From NCBI RefSeq assembly GCF_963169125.1, contig NC_084795.1, positions 132,535,701-132,599,700 of the forward strand: a stretch of 64,000 nt of DNA, given 5' to 3'. Source of the DNA: Humulus lupulus. Its lineage: Eukaryota > Streptophyta > Magnoliopsida > Rosales > Cannabaceae. Below, piece after piece: positions 10,827 through 20,430 of this stretch. How positions within the stretch are numbered: position 1 is the stretch's first letter; each line of letters starts with the position of its first letter. Under the pieces are notes generated by a model. It did not search any database. It worked only from the letters and a program-made list of their open reading frames with translations, and had not been told where the DNA came from. The translations under genes were made by a program, and so were the position numbers.

Positions 10827-11216
10827 TTTTGCAGAGGTGGCGAGCTTGGTGAGAGCATCTGCGTTAGCGTTCTGCTCCTGAGGTATTTGTTCGATCGAGC
10901 CTCGCTCAAACGCGGACAGCTCAACTTTTACCTTTGCCAGATAGGCGGCCGTCTTGGGTCCCCGTGCTTGATATTCGCCCAGAACATGGTTGACCATGAG
11001 CTGGGAGTCACTGAAGCACTGGATGGAGCTCGCCTTTAACTCCTGGGCTATCCTCAGTCCCGCCAGCAAAGCTTCGTACTCGGCCTCGTTGTTGGAGGCT
11101 TTGAATCCGAATCTTAGCGCCGAGTGGAATCTATGCCCCTCAGGGGATATCAGAATGATTCTAGCCCCGGAGCCGTTCTCATTGGACGAACCATCTACAA
11201 AGATCCTCCACGAAGC
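10827..11216 (-). pseudogene. Second (archaeal-type) RNase H of element A
   Basis: Downstream of the normal RNase H lies a second domain with the four acidic positions of the archaeal/plant-type enzyme: D in FVDGSS, E in NNEAEYEALLAGL, D in FSDSQL and D in NADALTKLA. A doubled RNase H is known for the Tat lineage of plant Ty3/gypsy elements and is absent from most others. The domain itself is uninterrupted, within an open frame of 603 codons (10440-12251) that also holds most of the reverse transcriptase. The stop at 12252 means it would not be made from a full-length pol. Confidence 0.9.
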
Positions 11217-12640
11217 CTGGGGCAAGCTAATTTGGGGTGAGTTCTCTGCGAGATCTTCCTGGAATCCCGTGCATCCTGCCATAAAATCGGCCAGGGCCTG
11301 ACTTTTTATAGCAGTTCGCGGAGTGTACAGAATTTCGAACTGACTAAGTTCGATGGCCCACTTTAACAAACGTCCTGATGCTTCAGGTTTTTGCAAAACC
11401 TGCCTTAAAGGTTGATCAGTCATGACGTGAATCGAGTGGGACTGGAAGTACGACCTGAGCTTTCTCGAGGCCGTGATAAGGCAGAACGCCAATTTTTCCA
11501 TCAGGGGGTGTCGGGATTCCGCCCCGAGAAGTCTCTTACTGATGTAGTAGACTGGCTTCTGAACTCGGTCCTTTTCTCGTACCAATACGGCACTAGCTGC
11601 GTCCTCAGTGACAGCCAGGTAAAGAAAAAGAGGCTCTCCTGCCTTGGGTTTGGATAGTACGGGCGGCTCGGCTAGATGTGCCTTCAGGTCGAGGAATGCG
11701 TTCTCACACTCTACTGTCCATTCAAACTTCTTGTTTCCTCGGAGCTGGTTGTAGAATGGCAAACACTTATCAGTGGACTTTGAAATAAACCGATTGAGGG
11801 CTGCCACTCTTCCTGCCAGGCCTTGGACATCTTTTCGCGACCTGGGCGAGGGAAGTTCGAGCAGCGATCTGATCTTGTTGGAGTTTGCTTCGATTCCTTG
11901 GGTATTGACTATGAACCCCAGCAATTTCCCTGACGCGACTCCAAAAGTGCATTTTTGTGGATTGAGCCTCATGCCATATTCCCGCAGTATCTTAAAACAA
12001 TCTTCCAGGTCAGAAACATGGTTATCAGCAGTCTTTGACTTGACTAACATGTCATCAACGTATACTTCCATGTTTTTTCCGATCTGTTCCGCGAACATTC
12101 TATTTACTAACCTTTGGTAGGTACCTCCGGCGTTCTTCAGCCCGAACGGCATGACCTTGTAACAATAGACGTTAGTCGGGGTCATGAAGCTGGTGTGTTC
12201 CTGGTCCGCCGGATTCATCGCGATCTGATTGTAGCCTGAGTACGCGTCCATAAATTACATGAGCTTGTTCCCCGCCATGGCGTCCACCAACTGATCAATC
12301 CTTGGCAATGGAAAGAAATCCTTGGGGCAGGCCTTATTCAGGTCGGAGAAGTCGATGCAGGTTCGCCATTTCCCGTTAGGCTTTGGAACTAGCACGGGGT
12401 TGGCGACACATATTGGAAACTTGGCCTCGCGGATAAAGACGCATTTCTTGAGCCGGGCCACCTTTTCCTTGAAGGCTTCAGCTCAAGCTGTTCCTAGGCG
12501 TCTTTGCTTCTGGGACTTGGTGGGATTGCTTTTATCCAGATGAAGTGTATGCATGATGACACTCGGGCTGATTCCCACTATGTCCTCATGGGACCATGCA
12601 AACACGTCCAGGTTATCTCACAGAAACTTGGTCAGCACTG
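11217..12640 (-). pseudogene. Reverse transcriptase and first RNase H of element A
   Basis: The enzyme copies element RNA into DNA. Visible blocks in order are DVFAWSHED and VIMHTLHL (near 12630-12560), VLVPKPNGKWRTCIDFSDLN (near 12400), FMDAYSGYNQI with the motif A aspartate, MPFGLKNAGGTYQRLVN, and the YVDD catalytic box (near 12060). RNase H follows with YYISKRL and TDQPLRQV. The catalytic residues are kept. A stop lies in the sequence between NKLM and FMDAYSGY (12252-12254) and another lies upstream near 12484 (AEAF region), so the copy is inactive. It shares its layout with element C at 28424-30430. Confidence 0.92.
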
Positions 12641-12899
12641 CCTTCCTTTTGTTACAGAGGTTTTTCCCGAGCTTGACCATCCGTGATGGATTCTGCGGAT
12701 AAATGTTCACTTCCTCGAGCTCCTCAATCGCCTGGAGCTCGGATCTGTCTTCGCCTATTTGGGGGTCAATGTCCTCACTTAAGACGACATTTTCCCCTTC
12801 GGCACTTTGAAGTTTTTCAATCTCAGAATCAGCTAAGGGTTCCTGAGATTCCTCTTCTATCTTGAATGGCCATTTCCAGCAGCCCGGGTTTAGACTTTC

Positions 12900-13530
12900 C
12901 CTTCAGGGAAATGCTGTAGCATTCCCTGGCAGCGAGCTGATCGCCATAGACAGTGCAGATTCCCGTGGAAGTAGGGAATTTCATCGCGAGGTGGCGAATG
13001 GAAGTGATGGCCTCAAAAGCTATGAGCGTAGGTCATCCCAAAATGGCGTTGTAGGCAGCGGAGCAGTCAATGACCACGAACTCGAGAAGTTTAGAGACTG
13101 TCCGAGATCCTTCTCCTAGGGTGATCACCAAATCGATCGTCGCTATTGCTGCTGATCCCTCTCCCGAAAAACCATACAACATCATGGAGGTCGCCTTTAG
13201 CTCGGCGACGGTCAAACCCATCTTTTCCAACGTGGATCAGAACAGGAGGTTCACCGATCTCCCGTTGTCTATTAGTACCCTCCTCACCCTCCGATTGGCG
13301 AGCTGAACTGCCACGACCAAAGGGTCATTGTGAGGGAATTGGACATGGCTCGCATCTTCCTCCGTGAAAATGATCGGTTGCCTCTCCAATCGCTGCTGCT
13401 TTGACTGACGCTGCTCCGGGATGAATTCTACTCCGTTATGAGCCTTTAGTTCGTTCACATATCTCTTTTGGGCACCTCTGCTCATGCCGGCCATATGCAG
13501 ACCTCCAGAGATGGTGGATATCCTCCAACC
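12900..13530 (-). pseudogene. Aspartic protease region of element A
   Basis: The protease would cut the Gag-Pol polyprotein. The minus strand reads VQFPHNDPLVVAVQLANRR, then LIDNG, the D-N-G version of the aspartic protease triad usual in Tat elements, and later VVIDCSAAYNAILG, the flap and C-terminal strand. Breaks: a stop after SVNLLF (13237), and CGA-to-TGA in the usual GRP (13030) followed by the conserved PTLIAFEAITS peptide. A one-base frameshift near 13527 separates it from gag, since the neighbouring frame gives the usual ISTISGGLHMAGMSRGAQ. Confidence 0.85.
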
Positions 13531-15814
13531 ACGAGAGGAGAGACGTCTTGATCTACCCGAGGCCCGGGCTGACTGGCCGGGACTTCTGGAGAAGGTCGAC
13601 TTGCTGGAACCCTGTTCCGTGCGTATTGAGCCAAGGGGCTGGCTCTGATGAGAGTCTCGATCTCGTCTTTTAAATGCCTACAATCGTCGGTGTTGTGGCA
13701 AACATCGTTATGAAAACGGAAAAACTTGGAGGTGTCTCTCTTCCCCTTGTGGTGCTTTAATGGCTCCGGCCTCTTCCAGGGGACTCGAGTAGAGTTAGCT
13801 AGGAAGATATTCTCCCTAGACTGGGTGAGCTCTGTATAAGTCACAAAGACGGGCTTGACTTTGTCTACGGACTTATTCTTCTTTTGGCCGTGCTGACTGT
13901 TTTCGCCATTTCCCTTTCTTTTGCCTCCACTAGGCTGGTTGTTCTGTGTGACGTTTTGGGTCGCTGCCACGACCTCCGTCCCCACGAGCTGTTTGGGGGC
14001 CTGGCTGGTTCTCGCAGCTGAGGCTTCGGCCTCCTCCAAGTTAATCCATTCTTGGGCCCTGTTAAGGAATTCATTAACCGAGCTGACTCCCTTCCTTTGT
14101 ATATCCTTCCAGAGATCTCCTCCAACGAGGATTCCAGTTCTCATGGCCATGAGCTTGGAGCTATCATCCGCGTCTCTGGCTCGAGCAGCGACGTTCGCAA
14201 ATCTGATCAGGTAGGCCTTCAGAGTCTCACCGGGCTGCTGCCTCACGTTAGCCAGGGAGTCGGCCTGAACACGGGCGGCTTGGGAGGCTCAGAATGCCCT
14301 TTTGAAGTCTGCCGAGAAAGTCTTCCAGGAGCTGATTGACTGTCTTTTACTTTGCTTGAACCACTGCCTGGTAGGTCCAGTCAGCGTGGAAGGGAAGATT
14401 AAACATCTCAGCTCGGGGCCAATGTTGTGGGCCATCATGAGGGTGTTGAACATCCCTAGATGGTCCGATGGGTCTCCGTCCCCATTGAACTTAGACAAGT
14501 GAGGCATACGGAAACCAGATGGGTACGCCGTTGCTGCTATACTGGGGGCGAAGAGTTCCATCTCGTCCCCTGAATCATATTCATCTTTTTCTTTTACTGA
14601 CAGGAGCTTCCTCATCAGCTCCTCCATCTGAGTCAGGCGCTCGAGGGTTTGGTCCTGATGTCCTTGGTTATTCCGGGGCTGTTCAACAGCTCCGGATCCA
14701 TTGTACATATTTGGTGGGTTATTGCCCCTCCTATCTTGAGATAGGTTATTTGGGGCATTCCCTCTGTTACGCACTTCGGACAGAGCCCCCCCTAAGCGAG
14801 CATGGCCATCTCCTCCTGCCTGTTCTCCTCTATGAGAGTTGAGGCGATCTCGCAGGTCGCCTCCTCGGGTGGTTTGATGACTATGTATCGAACTCAAACG
14901 CTAACGTAGGTCTTCCCCAGAGAGATCACTCCGGGGACTGCCGGTCCAGTGGCTCCTGTTGGATAGGCTTGGAGTCCGCCTTTGGTGGTGAGGATCTGAG
15001 CTTTCCCTTGGCGCCCTTCTACGCCGGGAAGGTCCAGCTGATGGTGGGTTTCTCCTACTACTCCCATAGGCTGGGATGTCTCGGACGGGCCGGGGAGGAG
15101 ACGGATACCTGATTGGAAAAGGAGGATGCCTGACTGGAGAGGTGATCCTAGTTCCGTCAGAACGAATCAAGTTTGGTGGCGGCCTTTCAGCCCTACCAAC
15201 CTGCTGGTCCCGCGCCTGACAATCTGGATGAGGCGCAGGACGGTTGTTGGGGATGGGCTGATGCTGCGAGCCCTCCCGGATCTCCTTCGGGAACTTCCTC
15301 GAGCTCCCCTGGGCGCTCTCGAGGATGGTTGGGAGCTAGGAGTTGACGTTCTGACCGAACGATTGTATTACTGTTGTCTGGCTTCAGGCATTCCTTCGAA
15401 GTTTGCCTCTCGGTGATGTGATGAAGGAGTGGAGTCGGCTGTTGGAAGTCTATCCGATCGGCTATGCCTGGACTGGTTACCCCGGCGAGACTTAGGAGCC
15501 TTGCCTTGCCTCTCTCCGACGTTAACGTCGGTTGTGAGAGGGGGTAGTCGGGCCAGCACATCCTTGATCCGCTGGTTAGCTATTGCTAGCTGGCTCCTTA
15601 GCTGAGCGTTCTCCATCTCCACCGCCGTGTAATAACACGGGTTTGGATTAGGTGGTCGGGGGGCCGAACTTCCGGTGTCATCTTAGCCCACTGGCTGCTT
15701 TCCTGGCCGCTACGGGGCTTCAGGAATTTGTTCACCAGGGATGACAGTATGATGAGCCTCCTGCCCATCACGTTGCTCTGTCTCGTTACCATGCCTGGAT
15801 CGAGTAGTCACCAT
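13531..15814 (-). pseudogene. Gag of element A
   Basis: The structural protein would form the RNA-containing particle. I start it at 15814, where the minus strand reads MVTTRSRHG, matching the MVITTRSQ start in element B. The N-terminal part is Arg/Ser/Pro-rich. The Retrotrans_gag core (TLTGPTRQWFKQ, ISSWKTFSADFKRAF) lies at 14420-14290, and a degenerate zinc knuckle (HNDVCHNTDDCRHLKDEIE) near 13700-13640. The knuckle has lost its first Cys and its Gly. Stops occur near 15705, 15368, 14901 and 14289, and at least one frameshift lies between 15368 and 15170. The two frames joined at 14289 are otherwise in register, so that break is a single nonsense codon. Confidence 0.85.
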
Positions 15815-15839
15815 TGTTGGGGTTGTTTGTGACAACACT

Positions 15840-15871
15840 AATCGAACTTGCTCTCAATGAAAGCATCAAAC
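15840..15871 (-). promoter_or_regulatory. Probable primer binding site region of element A
   Basis: Directly inside the 5' LTR the minus strand reads GTTTGATGCTTTCATTGAGA. Element B has TTTTGGTACTTTCATTGAGA at the same place, so both probably derive from a TGGTGCTTTCATTGAGAGC-like site. I could not assign the tRNA. Each copy has one or two changes from that inferred parent. Confidence 0.5.
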
Positions 15872-16629
15872 TGTTGACGCGGTTCTTCACCAACAGGTAA
15901 TTTAAGAAAAGAAGAGAAAGGGATTAGTGCTAATAATGAACCGAAACAGATATATGATCTTCGAAATGACAGGGTGACTCGAGACACAGTTTTTAAGTGG
16001 TTCAAAGGTTAAAATCTTTCTACTCCACTAGTCAATATTATTGCTCTATTCTGGGTATATGATTACAAGATATTTCTTACAAGAGATCATCCAACCCCTA
16101 TCAACTCCCAGGGTCCCCATATTTATAGGAGAAGGCACCTGGGAGTTGGTAAGAAGGTCATCCCGTGACCTTCTTACCTATCATGACAACTCTGTGACAT
16201 TCATGATTAATTCCTAAACCTGACACATAAGTGTGGTCAAATTAATAGGTAAGGAGATAATGGGCCGCACGGCCCAACCCAGTCGTGGGTGTCAGAATAC
16301 GCACGTTCCTGCTGCGTGTCTAAGAAGTCAGGGACATATCAGACACGTGATTTCTGATATATGCACGTTTACCTTGTGTGTGTTGACTTTACAAAGGGTC
16401 ATAGCCTCCATATTCTGCTCGTACCACGAGCTGGATACTTTACTCGACCTTCGGCCTTTCAAAGTCCAGGCTCAAGTCTTAGGCAATCTTTGAAAATCCA
16501 TGGGTTGCCCCGAGCTAAGGAGGTACGACCTTATGATGGAAGCTCCGGTCTTGGGGAGGTCCACGAGATAATCATGATTAGGCCGCAGCTCAGCTTGCTA
16601 ATCAGCCCGTGGGAAAATCAGGGCGTACA
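15872..16629 (-). repeat. Element A 5' LTR
   Basis: This is the second copy of the LTR at 4636-5391, ending GGGCGTACA and followed by the atata target duplication. It carries the sense-strand TATA-like CCTATAAATATGG near 16117-16130, so transcription of gag-pol would run leftward. About 27 substitutions and two 1-bp indels separate the two LTRs by manual count. Confidence 0.95.
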
Positions 16630-16634
16630 ATATA

Positions 16635-18543
16635 CATCAAACCAACAACAATACATATTTCATGCAATAACTAGGGTCGACATCCTTAGGCCACACCTTC
16701 TGTAATAAACCACTATCTTTGGCTTACTTAGGCCAAGCCCAGTGTTCACCCCACTGACTCTGGTCCGCTTAAGCCGAGCTTAGTGATTATTAAGCTGTCC
16801 TCAGGTACCAGTGGCTGAGCCGTGCCCTGTGCGCAAGTATTGGTTCTGGCACTCATATGTTGTTTATCACATGTCCCCATGGCATAATACCACCTCCTGA
16901 CAATCATACAATTATAGGGAACTGTTAGTCCCAACATATTCACATGGTTAATCACAATCATATAACAGTGCATACAAATACAGGGAACACTTGTCCCATC
17001 CTATCCACATAAATGGGTGCAGTTTTCTTACCTTTAATTCCAAGTGCTTTGATTAAGAAAGACGACCCCCGAGCACGATCCTGCCCCGAGCCCAAGCGTA
17101 CACCTAGTCACAACCATAATAAAGGATTCTATCAATAATTGTATAAGGGTTTCCAGACAGATTTCTAACCTTCGGGACATCAAATTCCACCAAACGCGGT
17201 AGTGGAATCGATCCCGAGCATCCAAGGTTAGGTATCCGCGCCTAAAACCTCCCCAAGGCCAAAATGGCCCTTAAGAGTCATGGCCCTAGCCCTCCATGCC
17301 GCAGCCCGCCCCCCAACCAGAGGCTTAGCCTTCCCAGACAGCAGACACGGGTCGTGGCCCGCCTTTCTTTCTGGCATACATCTACTTCGAAGGGCCGCGA
17401 CACACCAAAAACTGAGCCGCGGTCCAACACCTTCGAACCCAGAAAATCCACCATTTTTAACTCTCAAACCTCACTCAAATCCATCCATAAGCACCCTAAT
17501 GATATAATCCAATTATCACAAACATTCTAACACGATTTCAGCGACATAACCCAGCAGAAACCTAGTTTAGAAACTCATCAAAACAACATTTCAATCTTTG
17601 AAACCCACATGCTCAAGAACACCAAAACCAGTAAAATAAAACCCAGAATTCAAACACTATTTCATAAATTGAAGCTTACCTTCACTGAAGACTCAATCCT
17701 CCAAACAATTACAAAGCTAACTCCCAAGCCTTCTGCCTTAATTCAACCTTGAATTCCAAAAACCCATAGTCACTTTAGAACTCAACCAAAACTATAGGAT
17801 TTAATTAGCTAAACCACAAATCAGCACTTACCTAAATTTCTGGTTGAACCTTCAAATTTCCACAGAAATTCTCCCCACAATTCCAGCTCAAATTCATGAG
17901 TTTCCCGCCAAAACTCCCTTAATTTCACTGATTTCCTTGAGAGAGAGAGTTGAGAGAAGAGTGTAGTGTCGGTTTAGGTGTTTCTACTGTTTTCCTGACT
18001 TTGTTTTATCTATCCTTAATTACTTAAGTTAATCCATAGGCTCGGGGTACCAAAAACGTCCCCGAGGGCAAAATGGTAAATTTCCCCAATATTCACACCT
18101 ACGCTTCCTAACCTCAAATATATCTCCAATAATCTATTTCCATAACTTGACAGCCCAAATAACTGTCTCATACCCAAAATACCCCTTGACTCGCCCCGAG
18201 TAAAGTACCGGGTCCTGTTGTGACTTTCCCGCTACTGGCTCGCTAAGATTGCCTCGTGCGGAAAGCTGAAAATATTTATCCACATAATAATGTGGTCTGA
18301 ACAGTTATCACAAATAATCACATTTATGACCTAACGGGGCAAAATTACAATTATGCCCTTATAGATTAAACAGGGCCCGCATGCTTATCTAATACTCATA
18401 AACATGCATTCCACATATCCATATAATCATAGGATCATGCATATCACATAATCATGCATTTTCACCATTAATTCACATAACTTCCAATTATGCCCTCTTG
18501 GCACACTAATCAAGGTCCGTAAGCCTATAATCAGAGGTCATCA
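16635..18543 (-). repeat. Chromovirus 5' LTR, part 2
   Basis: This continues the LTR interrupted by element A. It shares with the solo LTRs a GGTAGTGGAATCGATCC block (near 17200), a GC-rich run of Arg/Pro-like codons (17240-17420) and a CACTAATCAAGG end (18502). It ends GGTCATCA at 18543, matching GGTCATTACA at the same edge of the copy at 46286. ORFs predicted here are not genes. Confidence 0.8.
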
Positions 18544-19129
18544 AGGATGAGGATGTTGAGGAGGGGTCGACCAATAATTACCTTTATCTTTATTTGTTTT
18601 CTCTTTTTATTTATTTATTTTTATACTAGGACACTTAGACATAACTATTCGTGGTGTCAAGACCATGGCTGTCCAAGTAGCTTTTAATCTTGAAAATTTT
18701 AATATTTTTTGTGATATAATTACAATTATGTTGCTCATATGATTTTTACCAGGTATAGCATTTTCAAGCTATATGTGTCTTACTAGGTACACCATTTTCA
18801 TGTCATACTTGTCATTTTTTTCCTCTTTAGCGTTTGAACAAACAAACAAAGCACCAACACCTTATAAATTTTCAATTTTTTAAGTACTACTCAGGCGTGT
18901 GTTTTACTCTTTTTCTTACATTATGGTGGTGTATACCCTATGTGCTCCCAAGTGATTGAGGACATTAACCTTCGTCACTTGCCAAATAACAAAAGCCTGT
19001 TCAAACTTAACCCAGCTGTTCGAAACATATCACACAAAAAAAACTTGTCAAAATTATAATAGTTGGAAAATTGAATGTACTAGCAAATTCCCTTGTAAAT
19101 AACTCGTAAAAAATGGAAAAAAATCGTGT
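18544..19129. other. Non-coding stretch of element B
   Basis: This is AT-rich DNA between the chromovirus LTR and the tandem array. A T-rich block lies at 18580-18625. A local near-repeat (GGTATAGCATTTTCA / GGTACACCATTTTCA, near 18752 and 18785) is the only structure I see. No gene is supported. Confidence 0.4.
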
Positions 19130-19870
19130 GTCTGTACAAGCAACAAAGAATTGGTTTTGGCCTATAAATAACTGATCTTTTAGAAATGGGCAAATCGTGC
19201 CTTACGATCAGTTAGCAATCATTGAAATTAGAAAAATAACTAGTCGATATAAAATTGACAATCTTGTCTTTTGGCTAGTTTATTAAATTTGATAAATATC
19301 TGGTCATTTTGAAATGAGCAAAATCGTGCCATACGGCCAGAATATAAATAACTATTTGTTTACAAAATGGGGAAAGTGTACGATTAGGAATCTTAATCTT
19401 TTAAAATATAAAGGACTAGTTGCAAAAAATGGGCAAATCATGCATGACAACCAGCTTTACAAATTCTAGATCATAGAAAAAATAACTCATTGTTTGTAAA
19501 TGGGAAAACTGTGCCTTACAATCAGTTAACATAGATAAGATAGAAATATTTGGTCGCGTGAAGATGGGAAAAACCTTGCCTTACAAACAACACATTTGAG
19601 AAAATAAAAATGACTAGCAGTTACTTAATGGGCCAAATGTGCCTTGCAACCAAAACATTCATAAAATAGATAAATTACTGGTTTTTTACAAAGTGGGAAA
19701 AACGTGCCTTTCAACAAGTAAACACAATTTAAAAAAAATAAAAAATAAAAGATGACTGGTTGTTTAAAGAATGGCCAATTCATGCCTTACAACAAGTAAA
19801 TGCCAGAAAAATAAAACTAGCTGGTCGTATTAAATGAGCAAAATCGTGCCTTACGACTAGCCATACATTA
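19130..19870. repeat. Degenerate tandem array with hairpin-like units
   Basis: About nine units of roughly 75-90 bp occur in a row. Each has a core like ATGGGCAAATCGTGCCTTAC flanked by arms such as ACTGGTCGT and ACGACCAGT, which are inverted copies of each other, so each unit could fold into a short hairpin. Clear cores start near 19186, 19320, 19430, 19505, 19565, 19630, 19695, 19775 and 19835. Tat elements are known to grow tandem repeats in their untranslated regions, some of which later spread as satellites. Confidence 0.8.
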
Positions 19871-19954
19871 ACTCATAATAATGGTGTAACTTAGTATTTG
19901 AGTTATATATCTGACCGACTTTGATTATCTTGTGCTAGAACCTTGTTAAGTCAT

Positions 19955-20430
19955 GTTGGTCATGACTGGGCCTTTCTTTGCTGTTGCGATAAAAGAGTTG
20001 TAACACTTTCTTGTTGATTCCCTTTAACACAGCCTATACAAGCATTGGTTGGAAATTTCATCATGAGATGGAATGTCAAAGTTATTTCTCTCAAGTCAAT
20101 GAGAATTTGTCTACCAAGCAAGGCATTGAATGTAGATGGAAGGTTCACCACAAAAAATGCTGCTATAACCGTGCTATTCGTTGATGCACTTCCGACAATG
20201 ACTGCAAGCTTGATTACTTCTACTGGAGACATTCATTCTCTTGTAAAACCATAAAGAGTTGAGTTCAAGGCTCAAGATGTTGGACAGAGAGGTTCATTTT
20301 TTCAAGGGTTGATTTGAACTATATGTTCACAGAAGAACCATTATCGATCATTGTTCGTGTGACTATCATGTTAGCAATTTGTGCTTCGATGACCAAATGA
20401 TCATTATGTGGAAACTTGAAATGATTGACA
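19955..20430 (-). pseudogene. Protease of element B
   Basis: The minus strand gives KFPHNDHLVIEAQIAN, then MIDNGSSVNI with the D-N-G active site intact, a stop (TAG) just after it, a degraded LEKMNLSVQHLEP segment, and the C-terminal part VVNLPSTFNALLGRQILIDL (20160-20100) followed by LMMKFPT and GNQQES. The order matches Tat proteases. Reading stops at the tandem array instead of passing into reverse transcriptase. Confidence 0.75.

Larger units (their letters stand above)
4636..16629 (-). mobile_element. Element A: complete Tat-lineage Ty3/gypsy retrotransposon
   Basis: Two LTRs of 756 and 758 bp (4636-5391, 15872-16629) flank gag, protease, reverse transcriptase, two RNase H domains and integrase, all on the minus strand, plus an additional gene on the plus strand. 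The flanks carry a perfect 5-bp target duplication, atata at 4631-4635 and 16630-16634. It is inserted in the LTR of an older chromovirus. The second, archaeal-type RNase H and the antisense extra gene are hallmarks of the Tat lineage. By manual comparison the LTRs differ at about 27 of 755 positions, so the insertion is not recent. Gag and pol hold several stops and frameshifts, so the copy cannot move on its own. Confidence 0.95.

Noticed and set aside
13482..13494. Gag-protease overlap in element A as a programmed frameshift
   Set aside because: The usual peptide before protease is readable in the protease frame back to about 13527, so a simple 1-bp indel explains the change of frame. No slippery site is evident.
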